Source of the DNA: Malaya genurostris
Lineage: Eukaryota; Arthropoda; Insecta; Diptera; Culicidae
Assembly (NCBI RefSeq): GCF_030247185.1
Contig: NC_080572.1
Coordinates: 186,028,866-186,092,865 of the forward strand
Direction of reading: 5' to 3'
Length of the DNA stretch: 64,000 bases
The translations under genes were made by a program, and so were the position numbers. Below, in pieces: positions 22,079-32,530 of this stretch. The notes under the pieces are model-generated. The model searched no databases. It saw only the letters and a program-made list of their open reading frames with translations, and was not told the origin of the DNA. Numbering within the stretch: the first letter of the stretch is position 1; every line of letters begins with the position of its first letter.

Positions 22079-23323
22079 ATGCAAAATTATAAGGAGCTAG
22101 AAAAACTCCACATTTATGTAAAAAAGTCGATAAACACGAAACTATCAGAAAAATTACTCGACGAAAAATTGAATAGATGCCAAGAATTAAAAACAGACCT
22201 TGAAAAATTTTTTACAAAAGAACAAGAAATTATCGACGACAAAACTTTCCACAACTTAGTAAAAAATACGAGACTGTGGACTGACGAAATTTGCGAAATA
22301 ATAAAATTTAAACTCGCATGTATTAAAGCAACCAAAAACGACACAATGACCCAAACAACAACCCCGTTCGACTTACGTCAGGCGACGGCTCTTATACAAC
22401 CTTACGATGGTTCTCCTGAGAACTTATACACGTTTATCGACTCAGCTAGATTGCTGAATGAGTTAGTTCTGCCAGACCACATGGCCATGGCAATAAAATT
22501 TCTAAAAACCAGACTGTCCGGAAAAGCCAGACAAGGCATTCCTGAAACAGTCAACACAATCGATAATTTGATACAACTAGTCGAGGAAAGGTGTAAAATC
22601 ACGACCACCCCCGAAAGTATCATAGCAAAAATAAACACATTAAAGCAAAAAAACTCAATAAATAGTTTTTGCGATGAAATTGAAACCCTCTGCACAAAAC
22701 TCGAAAATACCTATGTCGAGCAAAATATCCCACTACCAGTGGCAAAATCAATGAGCACTAAGATAGGGGTAAACGCTCTAATAAAAGGGTGTAACAACAC
22801 CGAATTAAAAATAATTCTCAAAGCTGGTAATTTCAGCAACATTAGAGAAGCAAACCAGAAAGCACAAGAATTGGGTACAGATGAAATAACCCACTCCCAA
22901 ATAATGCACACACGTTTTGTTCAACAGCACCAACAACGTGTGAATAATTTTAATAGAGGGGCAAGACAATATAATGCACCCAGATATCCAGTGCAATACA
23001 ATAGGTATCCACAAAAACAATTATTTTATAATAATAGAAATAATTATAACCATAATAATTTTAATAATAATTTCAACCATAATGCAAATAATCAAGAATT
23101 CCGGCATGAAGGTAATATGCGGAATACAACAAATTACCGTGGAAGACCCCGCAGAGAAGGTCAATACCACGAAAATTTCCGAAGGAACGGAAATAACAGA
23201 ATATTATTAACCAACGAGGAACAGATGGAAAATGCCTCACAAAATGAAACATTAAATATAATACCAAGTCAGTACGAACAAGTACAAAATATTAACCAAT
23301 ACCCAACGAACCAAAATTTTTAA
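22079..23323 (+). CDS. gag: gag-like protein of the Ty3/gypsy element
   Basis: This is an intact frame of 414 codons in the normal gag position. The N-terminal part is helical and charged (LEKLHIYVKKSINTK), and a central part around residues 110-260 has the look of a retrotransposon capsid (PYDGSPENLYTFI, LSGKARQGIPETV, LVEERCK). The C-terminal third is rich in Asn, Arg, Gln and Tyr, with RGRPRREGQYHENFRR. I see no CCHC zinc knuckle, so nucleic-acid binding would rely on basic residues. The stop at 23321-23323 is followed nine bases later by the protease frame in a different phase, which suggests frameshifting or re-initiation. An A-run then T-run at about 21960-22000 lies upstream. Confidence 0.85.
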   Translation: MQNYKELEKLHIYVKKSINTKLSEKLLDEKLNRCQELKTDLEKFFTKEQEIIDDKTFHNLVKNTRLWTDEICEIIKFKLACIKATKNDTMTQTTTPFDLRQATALIQPYDGSPENLYTFIDSARLLNELVLPDHMAMAIKFLKTRLSGKARQGIPETVNTIDNLIQLVEERCKITTTPESIIAKINTLKQKNSINSFCDEIETLCTKLENTYVEQNIPLPVAKSMSTKIGVNALIKGCNNTELKIILKAGNFSNIREANQKAQELGTDEITHSQIMHTRFVQQHQQRVNNFNRGARQYNAPRYPVQYNRYPQKQLFYNNRNNYNHNNFNNNFNHNANNQEFRHEGNMRNTTNYRGRPRREGQYHENFRRNGNNRILLTNEEQMENASQNETLNIIPSQYEQVQNINQYPTNQNF

Positions 23324-23331
23324 GAAAGACC

Positions 23332-23802
23332 TTGTATACCATGAATATACACGCCGCTAATTTTATCAAAGTAGGTATAAGAATGACAAATTCAATATGC
23401 ACATTTATTATAGATTCAGGTGCAGATATATCAGTATTTAAAGCAAACAAAATATCTCCGCAACAACCAATCAATATAAATAATAAAATTAAACTTACCG
23501 GAATTACCGATGGCGAGATAGAAACAATCGCATCGACAGAAACAGAATTAATATTTAACAACGAAGTTTCTATTAAACATAGATTCCACCTAGTAAGCCC
23601 AAATTTTCCTATTTCTACAGATGGCATCTTAGGTAGAGATTTCCTATCGGCTCATAAATGCCTAATAGATTATGAATGTTGGATATTAAACTTTACAATT
23701 AACAATATCCCAATAGCAATACCGATTCAAGATACAATCGATAAAAACTACATTATACCAGGAAGATGCGAAGTTATCAGAATTAGATTTAGAGGAATTT
23801 GA
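23332..23802 (+). CDS. pol: Retropepsin-type aspartic protease, truncated pol
   Basis: The frame encodes a retroviral-type protease. The active-site motif is IIDSGADISVF, with the catalytic aspartate at about residue 28, and the second hallmark is GILGRDFLSAHKC near residue 100. The protease matures Gag and Pol in these elements. In an intact element the frame would continue into reverse transcriptase, but here it runs about ten residues past a deletion joint (about 23776-23786) in the wrong phase and stops at 23800-23802. The protease domain itself appears complete. It overlaps the RNase H remnant that opens the next frame. Confidence 0.85.
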   Translation: MYTMNIHAANFIKVGIRMTNSICTFIIDSGADISVFKANKISPQQPININNKIKLTGITDGEIETIASTETELIFNNEVSIKHRFHLVSPNFPISTDGILGRDFLSAHKCLIDYECWILNFTINNIPIAIPIQDTIDKNYIIPGRCEVIRIRFRGI

Positions 23803-23866
23803 ATTTAATATAGAATATATTCAAGGTAAAAGTAATGTTGCAGCCGATGCGTTATCACGCATAATA
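23776..23866 (+). pseudogene. Last piece of RNase H; scar of the RT/RNase H deletion
   Basis: In the integrase phase, DNA just before the first ATG reads LDLEEFEFNIEYIQGKSN and then VAADALSR. That is the characteristic C-terminal end of the RNase H domain in Ty3/gypsy pol (the IEYxxGKxNxxADALSR signature). Everything between the protease and this point is missing, including the whole reverse transcriptase with its catalytic aspartates. The joint falls in an AGAATTAGATTTAGA context, where short direct repeats could have promoted the loss. Protease and integrase are left in different phases. Confidence 0.85.
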
Positions 23867-25423
23867 ATGTCTTCCGATGAATTAAAGGCAAATAGTATTT
23901 TGATGGTTAATACAAGGTCAATGTCAAAAAAACAAGAACTGATAAAAAAGAAAAAAGAACAAGATAAATTAAATAATACCAAAAATACTAACTATAATAA
24001 TAATTTAAGTAATAATCCTTGCATCAACAGTGAGCCTGATCAACTCTCTGTTTATTCAACGGAAACTCCTAGCGAAGTAAGAAACTTATTGAAAATGAGG
24101 TGTTTTTTCGAAAACAACCACATTATAATTGATACATACCAAGGGATACAAAAACAAAAACCGATGCATCGTGTAATTACAGAAATAAGAGATATCAGAC
24201 AAACACTCGTGTTTGCAATCTCCAAATATGAAGAAGAAATGAGAAAATTAAAAGTTAGCAGAGTAGCAATCTCTTGCAATGATAAAATATTTGAAATGGT
24301 ACCTATGGAAATGTTTAAAGGTCTCGCCCTAAAAACAATTAAAACATTACAAATTATTATCTACAAACCACCGAAGTTTATTAGTAAACCTCAGGAAATA
24401 CAAACAATATTAAAGAATCACCATGAACTACCAACAGGAGGACACATCGGACAAAACAGATTGTACCTCAAATTAAGAGAAATATACACATGGAAATTTA
24501 TGAAAAGTTCAATTGCTAATTTCATCAAGGCCTGTGAAATTTGCAAAAAGAACAAAATTATTAAACATACTAAAGAAAAATTACAAATTACTAATACACC
24601 TAACAAACCATTTGAAGTAGTGGCAATCGATACGGTTGGACCATTACCCAAAACAATCCATAATAATAGATACGCTGTAAGCATACAGTGTGAATTAACC
24701 AAATACGTTGTATATATACCTATTCCAACCAAAGAAGCTAACATCGTAGCTAAAGCGTTAGTAGAAAATTTCATTTTAACTTACGGTAAATTTCTTGAGT
24801 TAAAAACCGACAGAGGAACCGAATATAAAAACGAGGTTCTAGAACAAATTTGTAAATTGTTAAAAATTAAACAAACCTTTTCGACAGCTTATCATCCTCA
24901 GACAATTGGTTCTTTGGAAAGAAATCACAGATGCCTCAACGAGTTTCTGCGATCTTTTATCAACGAACATCAATCTGACTGGGATGATTGGTTACAATAC
25001 TATGCATTTTCATATAACACAACACCACACTCAGATCATGGGTATACACCCTACGAACTAGTTTTCGGCGTAAAAGCCAGACTACCACAAGAAATTTATT
25101 CAGACAAAATTGAACCAATATATAATTTCGACATGTACAATAAAGAGTTACAATACCGACTACACAAATCACACGAAATAGCAAACAAACATTTAATACA
25201 CCAAAAAGAATTCAGAAAATCAACAACAGATCACCTATGCAATCCGATAGAAATACAATTGAACGACATAGTGTATCTACAAAACGAAAATAGACGCAAA
25301 CTAGATCCATTTTATATTGGTCCATTTAAAGTTACACAACTTCAAGATTCAAATTGTGAAATACAAAATTTACAGTCAAAAGAAAAAACCATTGTTCACA
25401 AAAATAGACTCATCAAAGCATAA
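23867..25423 (+). CDS. pol: Retrotransposon integrase
   Basis: This frame of 518 codons inserts element cDNA into the chromosome. A zinc-binding HHCC domain lies at about residues 183-224 (HHELPTGGH ... ACEICKK). The catalytic core has aspartate in VAIDTVGPL at ~255, aspartate in LKTDRGTEY at ~313 and glutamate in GSLERNHR at ~350, with 35 residues between the last two (DD35E). A GPF/Y-type C-terminal module follows (LDPFYIGPFKVTQLQ, ending HKNRLIKA). The first ~170 residues contain a low-complexity Lys/Asn stretch. The chosen ATG is simply the first in frame; in a full pol this region would be joined to RNase H. No internal stop is present. Confidence 0.9.
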   Translation: MSSDELKANSILMVNTRSMSKKQELIKKKKEQDKLNNTKNTNYNNNLSNNPCINSEPDQLSVYSTETPSEVRNLLKMRCFFENNHIIIDTYQGIQKQKPMHRVITEIRDIRQTLVFAISKYEEEMRKLKVSRVAISCNDKIFEMVPMEMFKGLALKTIKTLQIIIYKPPKFISKPQEIQTILKNHHELPTGGHIGQNRLYLKLREIYTWKFMKSSIANFIKACEICKKNKIIKHTKEKLQITNTPNKPFEVVAIDTVGPLPKTIHNNRYAVSIQCELTKYVVYIPIPTKEANIVAKALVENFILTYGKFLELKTDRGTEYKNEVLEQICKLLKIKQTFSTAYHPQTIGSLERNHRCLNEFLRSFINEHQSDWDDWLQYYAFSYNTTPHSDHGYTPYELVFGVKARLPQEIYSDKIEPIYNFDMYNKELQYRLHKSHEIANKHLIHQKEFRKSTTDHLCNPIEIQLNDIVYLQNENRRKLDPFYIGPFKVTQLQDSNCEIQNLQSKEKTIVHKNRLIKA

Positions 25424-25693
25424 AATACAAAATTGTAACATAAACTTTTAGAATTAAGATTTAGATACCGAGCTTAACACCACGTAAAACAAAAAAAAAG
25501 AGAGAAAAATCAAAAAATAATTGCCGTGGATGTAAGTGAAGTTTTACTCAGCTTCTCTGAGAAAAACTGTAAAATTCGGTTACTTTAGATATAAGAAAAC
25601 ACTGTAATATATATTAAAATTGTTAGGGAGTTCGAACGCAACAGTAAACTAATCCCTTAAAGCACTACAGAATGATTTCCCTTCGTTACATCA

Positions 25694-25713
25694 TTCTTCC
25701 AAAAGGGGGATGA
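25694..25713 (+). promoter_or_regulatory. Polypurine tract
   Basis: AAAAGGGGGATGA lies directly before the 3' LTR, where plus-strand DNA synthesis is primed. The interval from the integrase stop to this point (25424-25693) is AT-rich and non-coding. Confidence 0.85.
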
Positions 25714-26421
25714 TGTAATATGACCATGTAACATTAAATCTTTCACACATCCCAGACCATGCAACATTAAATCTTTCCCACACTTCAGACCACACGCACT
25801 TGACAAATTTCCATAAAACACGTACTCGACAAATTTCCATTTGACACCAAGTCACGAAGCCCAGAAACCCACTTGAAATATAAACTTCACCTACATAAGA
25901 CAATTAAATTGTCAGCACTTACTTCAACCCAACGAAAAATATCGCATTTATACAACAAACGTAAACACGGAAACTTGAGCATCAAATATCAACTAAAAAC
26001 AATTCAGTTATGTCATTTCCCCGCTTCTCCACTTTCCACACCTCTACACCTCTCTCAAACAGTGCCATATGGCATGACCTAGAATAACGGTAACCCAGGA
26101 AAAGACACTGACTCGAACCGACACTCACGAGAGTTAAACCTGACTACTCTCAACCTCCCCTCTCCGCATCACACTCACACACTTGTCTAGAAACATTACT
26201 CACTCTCTCTCTTACTCAAATAGATTACAATGACCGAGACACGTCATTGGTTAAATCAGACTTAAGCTACGCGTTCTAACTCCTCCCCCCGGATTTATAG
26301 CAATCCATACTGGAAATTTTAATTTAACAAAGTTAGGAGAGAATAGACTATAAAAGGATGATATTTAAATAAAGAAGACAGATTATGATTATGTTTGAAA
26401 CCGTGCGTATTTATTATTAAA
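25714..26421 (+). repeat. 3' LTR
   Basis: Starts TGTAATATGACC right after the polypurine tract and ends ATTATTAAA, followed by the ACTC target duplication. Almost identical to 19846-20554. Confidence 0.95.
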
Positions 26422-26425
26422 ACTC

Positions 26426-27063
26426 GGAGCCAGTCACCCGCGTGCAGGTTCAAAAACAAAAACGGTATAAGATTTTAATGAAACTTGGTCACAAAAAATC
26501 ACTTCGCATTCTTTGTTTTTCCGAAATCGATCTAGACTACCTTTTGAAAAGGGCCAAACATTTTTTACCATTTTTTTTCAAATGGCTGTAATCGAAAACT
26601 GACAAATTCCTTCCTTCTGACAAAAGTGTTGTATGAGTAATTTTTACAAACTAATTCAGATTTTTGAATAAAAACATGGAAAAATTCTAATCGACTTCTA
26701 CACTGGAAAACAACCATTTATAAAATTTAAAGTCGATTTGCAAAAAAAAACATTTTTAATTTGGATGAAATTTTGTTACAATTCAAGTTGGGCTTACGCA
26801 TGTACCACGGAAATGCAAGACTCCCATCCAACTAAACGATGAACAATTTCGCTATACGTGCTTGAACCCACCTAATGGTTTGTTTGAGAAGGGCGCGTCA
26901 AACTCATATCAGACCTTTAGGAGGAACAAGTTCCTTTAAGTAACTCGGAACGTGGATGACCATTCCCTCGTCCAGTCCTCAATTCGTATGATGCCCTGCT
27001 GCTCCCTTCCTTTGATGCCCCAATGGTAAATGTAAAATAGTGTTATAATATAAGGTATTAACA
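26426..27063. other. No recognisable feature
   Basis: Balanced to AT-rich DNA between the retrotransposon and the Helitron cluster. I see no gene or terminal repeat. Confidence 0.4.
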
Positions 27064-27218
27064 TATAATATAATATAATATAATATAACATAATATAATA
27101 TAATATAATATAATATAATATAATATAATATAATATAATATAATATAATATAATATAATATAATATAATATAATATAATATAATATAATATAATATAATA
27201 TAATATAATATAATATAA
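27064..27218. repeat. (TAATA)n microsatellite 1
   Basis: About 30 units of a five-base repeat with one CATAA variant near 27088. It ends exactly where a Helitron begins (TC at 27219). A minus-strand frame across it is a run of YYIIL repeats and is not a gene. Confidence 0.95.
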
Positions 27219-28406
27219 TCTATATAAAGAAAAATGGATGCAAGTTTGTATGTTTGTAACGCCATAACTTCGGAACTACTGAACGGATTGCCAACAAATT
27301 TGGCACAGGTACTTTTTGAATTTCAGAGATGGTTTAGGGTGTATATTCATAGGGGAGGGAGCGTAGCAAGTGTCATTAACAAGAGGGAGTTATGGAAACA
27401 TTCATATAAGTTAACAAGAATCGATACGTTTTGAAAACCATAAAAACATTTTGCATACCTTAGATATGACTATAAGGGGGGTGGGTGTAGCAAGTGCCTT
27501 AAAAAAGGGGGGGGGTGTAATGTTTAAAACGGCATAGCTCCGAAACTACTGAACGGATTGTCACCAAGCTTGGCACAGATACTTCATGCTCTTCTGAGAT
27601 GGTCATAGGGGTATTTTAATGAGGGAGGGAGCGTAGTAAGTGTCCTTAATAGGAGGGGGGTTTATGAAAAAAATTGTCTAATTTGACGAGAATCGATACT
27701 TTTTGAAGACAATAGAAACATTTTGCATATATTAGATATGAATTTATGGGGGTGGATGTAGCAAGTGCCTTTAAAAAGGGGGGTGTAATGTTTGTAACGG
27801 CATAACTCCGAAAGTACTGGATGGATTGCTATCGAACTTGGCACATATACTTCTAGCTCTTCAGAGATGGTTATAAACGTGTTTTTATAGGAGAGGGAGC
27901 GTAGCAAGTGTCATTAACAAGGGGGGGTCATGAAAAATATCACATAACTTGACGAAAATCAATATTTTTTGAAGACCTTAGAAGCATTTTGCATACCTTA
28001 GATATGATTATATGGGGGATGGATGTAGCAAGTGCCCTTAAAAAAGAGAGTGTAATGTTTGTAACGGCATAACTCTGGAACTACTGCACGAATTGATATA
28101 AAACTTGGTACAGGTATTTCTTGCTCTTCAGAAACAGACATAAAGGTATTTTTATAGGGGAGGAAGCGCAGCAAGTGCCATTAACAGGGGGTCATGAAAA
28201 AATTCATAAAATTTTACAAGAATCAACAATTTTTGAAGACCATGCAAACATTTTCTATACCTTAGATATGATTATATGGGGGGTGGATTTAGCAGGTGCC
28301 TTTTTAAAGAGAGATGTAACGGCATAACTCCGAAACTACTGAACGGATTGCTATCAAATTTGGCACAGATACTGAAATGATCATTAGAGAATTTTCAGGG
28401 AGGAGA

Positions 28407-29298
28407 GTGTGTAGCAAGTTAGTTGTCGTATGCAAGGATGGCTTTTATCGTATCAAAGGACGCTCGCTCGCAACTCTTCCACGATTAAATCAGTGCCATC
28501 AGAATCGGAAATCATCGCAACAACAAAAAAACCGGCATGGTACATTTAACATAGAATAGACACCAGTGCGAGAGCGAATTTCTCTCGGTGAACCGTCTGA
28601 GAATCAACGGCTAGCACGCTGCTGTGGGGATTCTCTCTAAAGCAACAAACGGTCGCTTATTCTCGTTTCGCGATCCGATTCTGTATGGGCAGTGGATAAT
28701 TGCGATAGAATCATTTTACTATTGCCGCTTATTCTATCTATGTGCATAAAACCTTTGTATAATTTGTGTCTATGAAAATGTATGTGAATGCTCCACACAA
28801 GGGTTTTGTAATATTGCAACCTAATATGAGAATCATCAAGTCGAATCATCGATTCGATTTTCTGCGATAATTGTCAACTTGCGATTCTCTCTTGGTAAAT
28901 TCCACACAGCGGCGATCATTATCAGACTGAAATTTTTTTAAGGGCCATGAAATACTCAGAGTATGAAGTGGAGCGAAGAAATGTAGAAAAATTCTCTCGA
29001 GGTTCATGCATTGAGAGACTCGAATTCTTGTAGCATCTTCTACCGGATTGAAAATGTTGTATACAATATAGATAAAAATCGAGTAGCTTCTGTAAAATTT
29101 TCAGCAATCACCAACACTGGTCGTATGTTCGAGCCCCGACCTGGAAGGATTCGTAGTGTCAGTAGAATCGTAGCACTTGCCATGCAATGGTTCTGTACAC
29201 TCTGAATCGGCTGCGAAGTCTGTTGAAACAGAAGGTCAAATTCCACTACAGGAATGTAGTACCAAGGCTTTGCTTTGGCTTTGCTTGTGTGTAGCAAG
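28407..29298. mobile_element. 0.87 kb insertion in Helitron A with a 12 bp direct repeat
   Basis: GTGTGTAGCAAG occurs at 28407-28418 and 29287-29298. In other Helitron units these bases run straight into TGTCCTTAAC, so 28419-29286 is an insertion with a target duplication. The right end is a SINE tail. The left ~690 bp (28419-29112) is not recognised and contains a motif pair (GCGAGAGCGAATTTCTCTC and GATTCTCTC repeats). It may be a SINE insertion later expanded, or a chimeric retroposed transcript. Confidence 0.6.
29113..29286 (+). mobile_element. Feilai-type tRNA-derived SINE, 5' truncated
   Basis: It starts within the tRNA-like part (ACTGGTCGTATGTTCGAGCC, carrying the B box), then the body with GGATTCGTAGTGTCAGTAGA, GCAATGGTTCTGTACACTC and GAAACAGAAGGTCAAATTCC, ending CCAAGGCTTTGCTTTGG. 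The A box is missing. The same family occurs at 44829-44998 and 57237-57435. I name it Feilai-type from memory of Aedes SINEs; the tRNA origin is directly visible. Confidence 0.7.
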
Positions 29299-30148
29299 TG
29301 TCCTTAACATGGGGGAGAGGGTCAATGACGAAATTTATATAATTTGAAGAGAATCGTCATTTAGATTAGAGGAAGGGTTTTTGAAAATAAATGCAAATTT
29401 CTAGCAACTAAGTGAGGTCCACAAAAATATTCACAGAGGGAAGGGGAATAAGTATTCTCAACATTGATCTGAATTGACGAATTCATACAATCAATGTGCA
29501 TTTTTTATGTAAATTGAGAAAACTGTCGACTCAAGGTGATGGAAATAAGTTTACAACAACATTTGTATTAACTGAATCGTTATTCTATATGTTTTCCTAA
29601 CCGGTGAACGACCAAAAAGATTAAAGCCGGTGTCAAATAAACGATATAAAAAAAGTTATTCTATAGTACGAATGTAGTTTTGAGCTATTAATGATACCAT
29701 AAAAAATTTTATAAAGAGAAAGGAGTAGCAAGTGTTCATAGCCATGGAAGCCAAAGGTATTGTAGATCGAATGTGACGAGGAAGTACGTTACAAGCACAT
29801 ATACATAATAATTCGAGTACATTACAGGCACATATATATATGAAACTCGGAGATTACTAAGAAGCTACTTATAGAGAGAAAGGTGTTTTAAATGTTTCTA
29901 ACAAAAGGGTTCCAATATAAAACTGACCCAATTTGTCGAGAATACCATGAAAATTATGATTATTGTGAGCTCTGAGATGGGATACTGATCATTCGCAATC
30001 TGAACATGAACGGAGTATTGTTCAATCGGGTTTTCGTCTAAACTATGTTTCATTACAATAAGAATATCAATGGGGAGGACAATTTCTAGAATTTTTTCGG
30101 CCTTTCCTTCACGAAACATTTCCGAGCAACGCCGGGTAATTCAGCTAG

Positions 30149-30308
30149 TATAATATAATATAATATAATATAATATAATATAATATAATATAATATAATA
30201 TAATATAATATAATATAATATAATATAATATAACATAATATAATATAATATAATATAATATAATATAATACAATATAATATAATATAATATAATATAATA
30301 TAATATAA
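30149..30308. repeat. (TAATA)n microsatellite 2
   Basis: About 32 units with CATAA and CAATA variants. Its left border is the T that follows Helitron A's CTAG and its right border is the A that precedes Helitron B's TC. Confidence 0.95.
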
Positions 30309-31861
30309 TCTATATATATATATATAATAATGGATGTAAGTTTGTATGTTTGTAACGCCATAACTTCGGAACTACTGAACGGATTGCCACCAAACTTGGC
30401 ACAGGTACTACTCGAAATTCAGAGATGGTTTAGGGAGCATTTTTATAGGGGAAGGAGCGTAGCAAGTGTAATTAATAGGAAGAGGTCATGAAAAAATTCA
30501 TATAACTTGACGAGAATCGATACGTTTTGAAGACCACAGAAACATTTTGCATACATTAGATATGACTTTACGGGGGGTGGATGTAGCAAGTGGCTTTAAA
30601 AAGGGGGGTGTAATGTTTGAAACGGCACAATTCCGAAACTATTGAACGGATTGTCACCAAACTTGGCACAGATACTTCTTGCTCTCCTGAGAATGTCATA
30701 AGGGTATTTTAATAGGGGAGGGAGCGTAGTAAGTGTCCTTAACAGGGGGGGTCATGAAAAAATTGTCTGATTTGACGAGAATCGATACTTTTTTAGATCA
30801 TAGAAACAGTTTGCATATATTAGATATGATTATATGGGTGGTGGATGTAGCAAGTGCCTTTAAAAAAGGGGGTGTAATGTTTGTAATGTAATAACTCCGG
30901 AACTAATTAACGGATTGCTATCAAACTTGGTACAGATACTTATTGCTCTTAAGCGATTGTCATAAGGGTATTTTTGTAAGGGCAGGAAGCGTAGCATCGG
31001 TTCTTAACAGGGGGGGTCGTGAAAAAATGTGTTTAATTTGACGAGAATCGATTCTTTTTGAAAACCGTAGAAACATTTTGCATTCCGTAGATATCATTAT
31101 ATGGGGGTTGGATGTACCTTTAAAAAGGGGGGTGTAATGTTTTTAACGACATAACTCCAAAACTACTGAACATATTGGGTGGGGGAGGGGGGAGCAAAGT
31201 TTCATAACAACTCAGTAAATTATCGCCAAACTTGGCACAGGTACTTTTTACTATTCAGAGGTGGTCACGACAAGCTTAGATATTCATGACAAAGGTTTAA
31301 TTTAACGTTTTCTTTTTCGTCGTCAAACAAGATAGGGGGGCGGATTCGTACTAGGAGAAGGGGATCTTGAAAATCAATTTTCATATATAATTTTTTATAA
31401 AATAAGAGAGGGGCAAGAAATTCAAGATTGTGCTAGATAGTATTGCTATCGTTAATTTGAATTAAGTAGTACTTCTATTGTTAATTTTAATGAATTAACC
31501 AATACTTTTTGAAGAGCACAGATACTTCGTACACTACTAAGAGGTGGTCATAAGGGTTATCATGGAGGAGAGCTGTAGTAAGTTCACTAATAAAAGGGGA
31601 TGTCAATATAAAATTTATTCTACGAGAAACGATGCATCTTGACAAATACAGATACTACTTTTATGTCAATGCAGATTAAAAGGTTATTTTAAGGGAGAGG
31701 GAGTGCAGCAAGTGCCCCAAACATGGGAAGTGTAAGGAAAAATTTATTGAATAGCAACATAAAACTGCTCAGAGTATTATACTAAGTGGGACAACTTCGG
31801 GAATTTTGTTCGGCCTTATCTTCCCGAAACATTTCCAAGCAACGCCGGGTCATTCAGCTAG
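30309..31861 (+). mobile_element. Non-autonomous Helitron B
   Basis: Same family as Helitron A. It starts TCTATATATATATATAATAA, ends CGCCGGGTCATTCAGCTAG, and has ~260 bp tandem units beginning near 30332, 30607, 30868 and 31124, followed by degenerate units. It has no coding capacity and no late insertion. It is also placed A|T within the microsatellite. Confidence 0.82.
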
Positions 31862-31975
31862 TATAATATAATATAATATAATATAATATAATATAATATA
31901 ATATAATATAATATAATATAATATAACATAATATAATATAATATAATATAATATAATATAATATAATATATTATA
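31862..31975. repeat. (TAATA)n microsatellite 3
   Basis: About 22 units directly after Helitron B, ending in TTATAATGGGG. The same repeat unit flanks both Helitrons. Confidence 0.95.
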
Positions 31976-32386
31976 ATGGGGAGGCTACAAGCTTAAAACG
32001 TCCAAGAATGTTTGCTTTAAAATTTTTTTTAAACTATGCTGTCACAAATTACATTTCTCCTGTTCGAACGAAGTATCGAACCTTCCGCTTGATGGCGCCC
32101 ATCAGCTCCCGCACAGTGGGATCGGACACGGAATCAGTGCTTTTCTTCCATTTTGCTCGCATTTGCTGGATGTTCCATGGCAAGGATGTTCCACATCGTC
32201 TAAATGTTGGTGTTGTACCTTCTGGTCACTTCTCGGATTCATAGCAAGCAACTATCTTCACTGGACTAGATAGAGCTTAAGATTAAATATTCAGTTTTCG
32301 CTTACAGATTGATGACTGTCGCATGATATTTGAATGAAGGTTTTGCTGTTTTGTGGGCATGTGTTCTACAGCTCTCAACAAGCCAT
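31976..32386. other. Unrecognised DNA with a possible transposase-like scrap
   Basis: On the minus strand, around 32060-32240, a short open stretch reads QQMRAKWKKSTDSVS then VRELMGAIKRKVRYF, with the charged look of a transposase C-terminal region. It is too short to assign, and the plus-strand frame at 32008-32244 is equally long. No gene is claimed. Confidence 0.25.
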
Positions 32387-32530
32387 GATTCATAGAAGTA
32401 ACAGGAGAGCAGGAGTTAGTTTCCCTCTTGCAGCCAGCAGACGGAGAGTTTGTTTGTTCGCAGTATTTGGTTAGATCTTCAGATCACCATCGCTAATCCT
32501 GCGCTCCTGCTATTTCTGTTTATAATATTC
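32387..32530. mobile_element. MITE, second member of the GTAACAGGAGCGCAG family
   Basis: The left end AGAAGTAACAGGAGAGCAGGA and the right end in reverse complement AGAAATAGCAGGAGCGCAGGA enclose ~100 bp. The family is shared with 6409-6518. Confidence 0.6.

Larger units (their letters stand above)
19846..26421 (+). mobile_element. Ty3/gypsy LTR retrotransposon, RT-deleted, 4 bp target duplication
   Basis: LTRs of 709 and 708 bp flank a 5.16 kb interior. ACTC occurs immediately outside both ends (19842-19845 and 26422-26425), as expected of a gypsy-type 4 bp target duplication. The order is LTR, primer-binding site, 1.5 kb leader with small frames, gag, protease, a scar in place of reverse transcriptase and most of RNase H, integrase, polypurine tract, LTR. 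The order protease-(RT-RNase H)-integrase is that of Ty3/gypsy. There is no envelope-like frame after integrase. The LTRs differ by one indel and one substitution that I noticed, so insertion was recent even though the copy cannot make its own reverse transcriptase. Confidence 0.93.
27219..30148 (+). mobile_element. Non-autonomous Helitron A
   Basis: It begins TCTATATAAAG and ends GCAACGCCGGGTAATTCAGCTAG, so it has the 5' TC and 3' CTAG (CTRR) termini of Helitrons, and it sits between A and T of the flanking microsatellite as Helitrons do. A GC-rich GCAACGCCGGG stretch lies near the 3' end where the hairpin is expected, though the stem is imperfect here. The body is a tandem series of ~265-285 bp units starting near 27235, 27520, 27786, 28050 and 28310, each with ACTACTGAACGGATTG and GGGAGCGTAGCAAGTGT-type motifs. 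No Rep/helicase frame is present. It is interrupted at 28419-29286 by another insertion. Confidence 0.82.

Noticed and set aside
22079..23323. CCHC zinc knuckle in gag
   Set aside because: No C-x2-C-x4-H-x4-C pattern exists in the frame; the C-terminus is only basic and Asn-rich.
25424..25713. Envelope-like gene after integrase
   Set aside because: Only 290 AT-rich non-coding bases separate the integrase stop from the 3' LTR.
26936..27265. 109-codon minus-strand frame rich in Tyr/Ile/Leu
   Set aside because: It is the translation of a (TAATA)n microsatellite. The same holds for 30086-30361.
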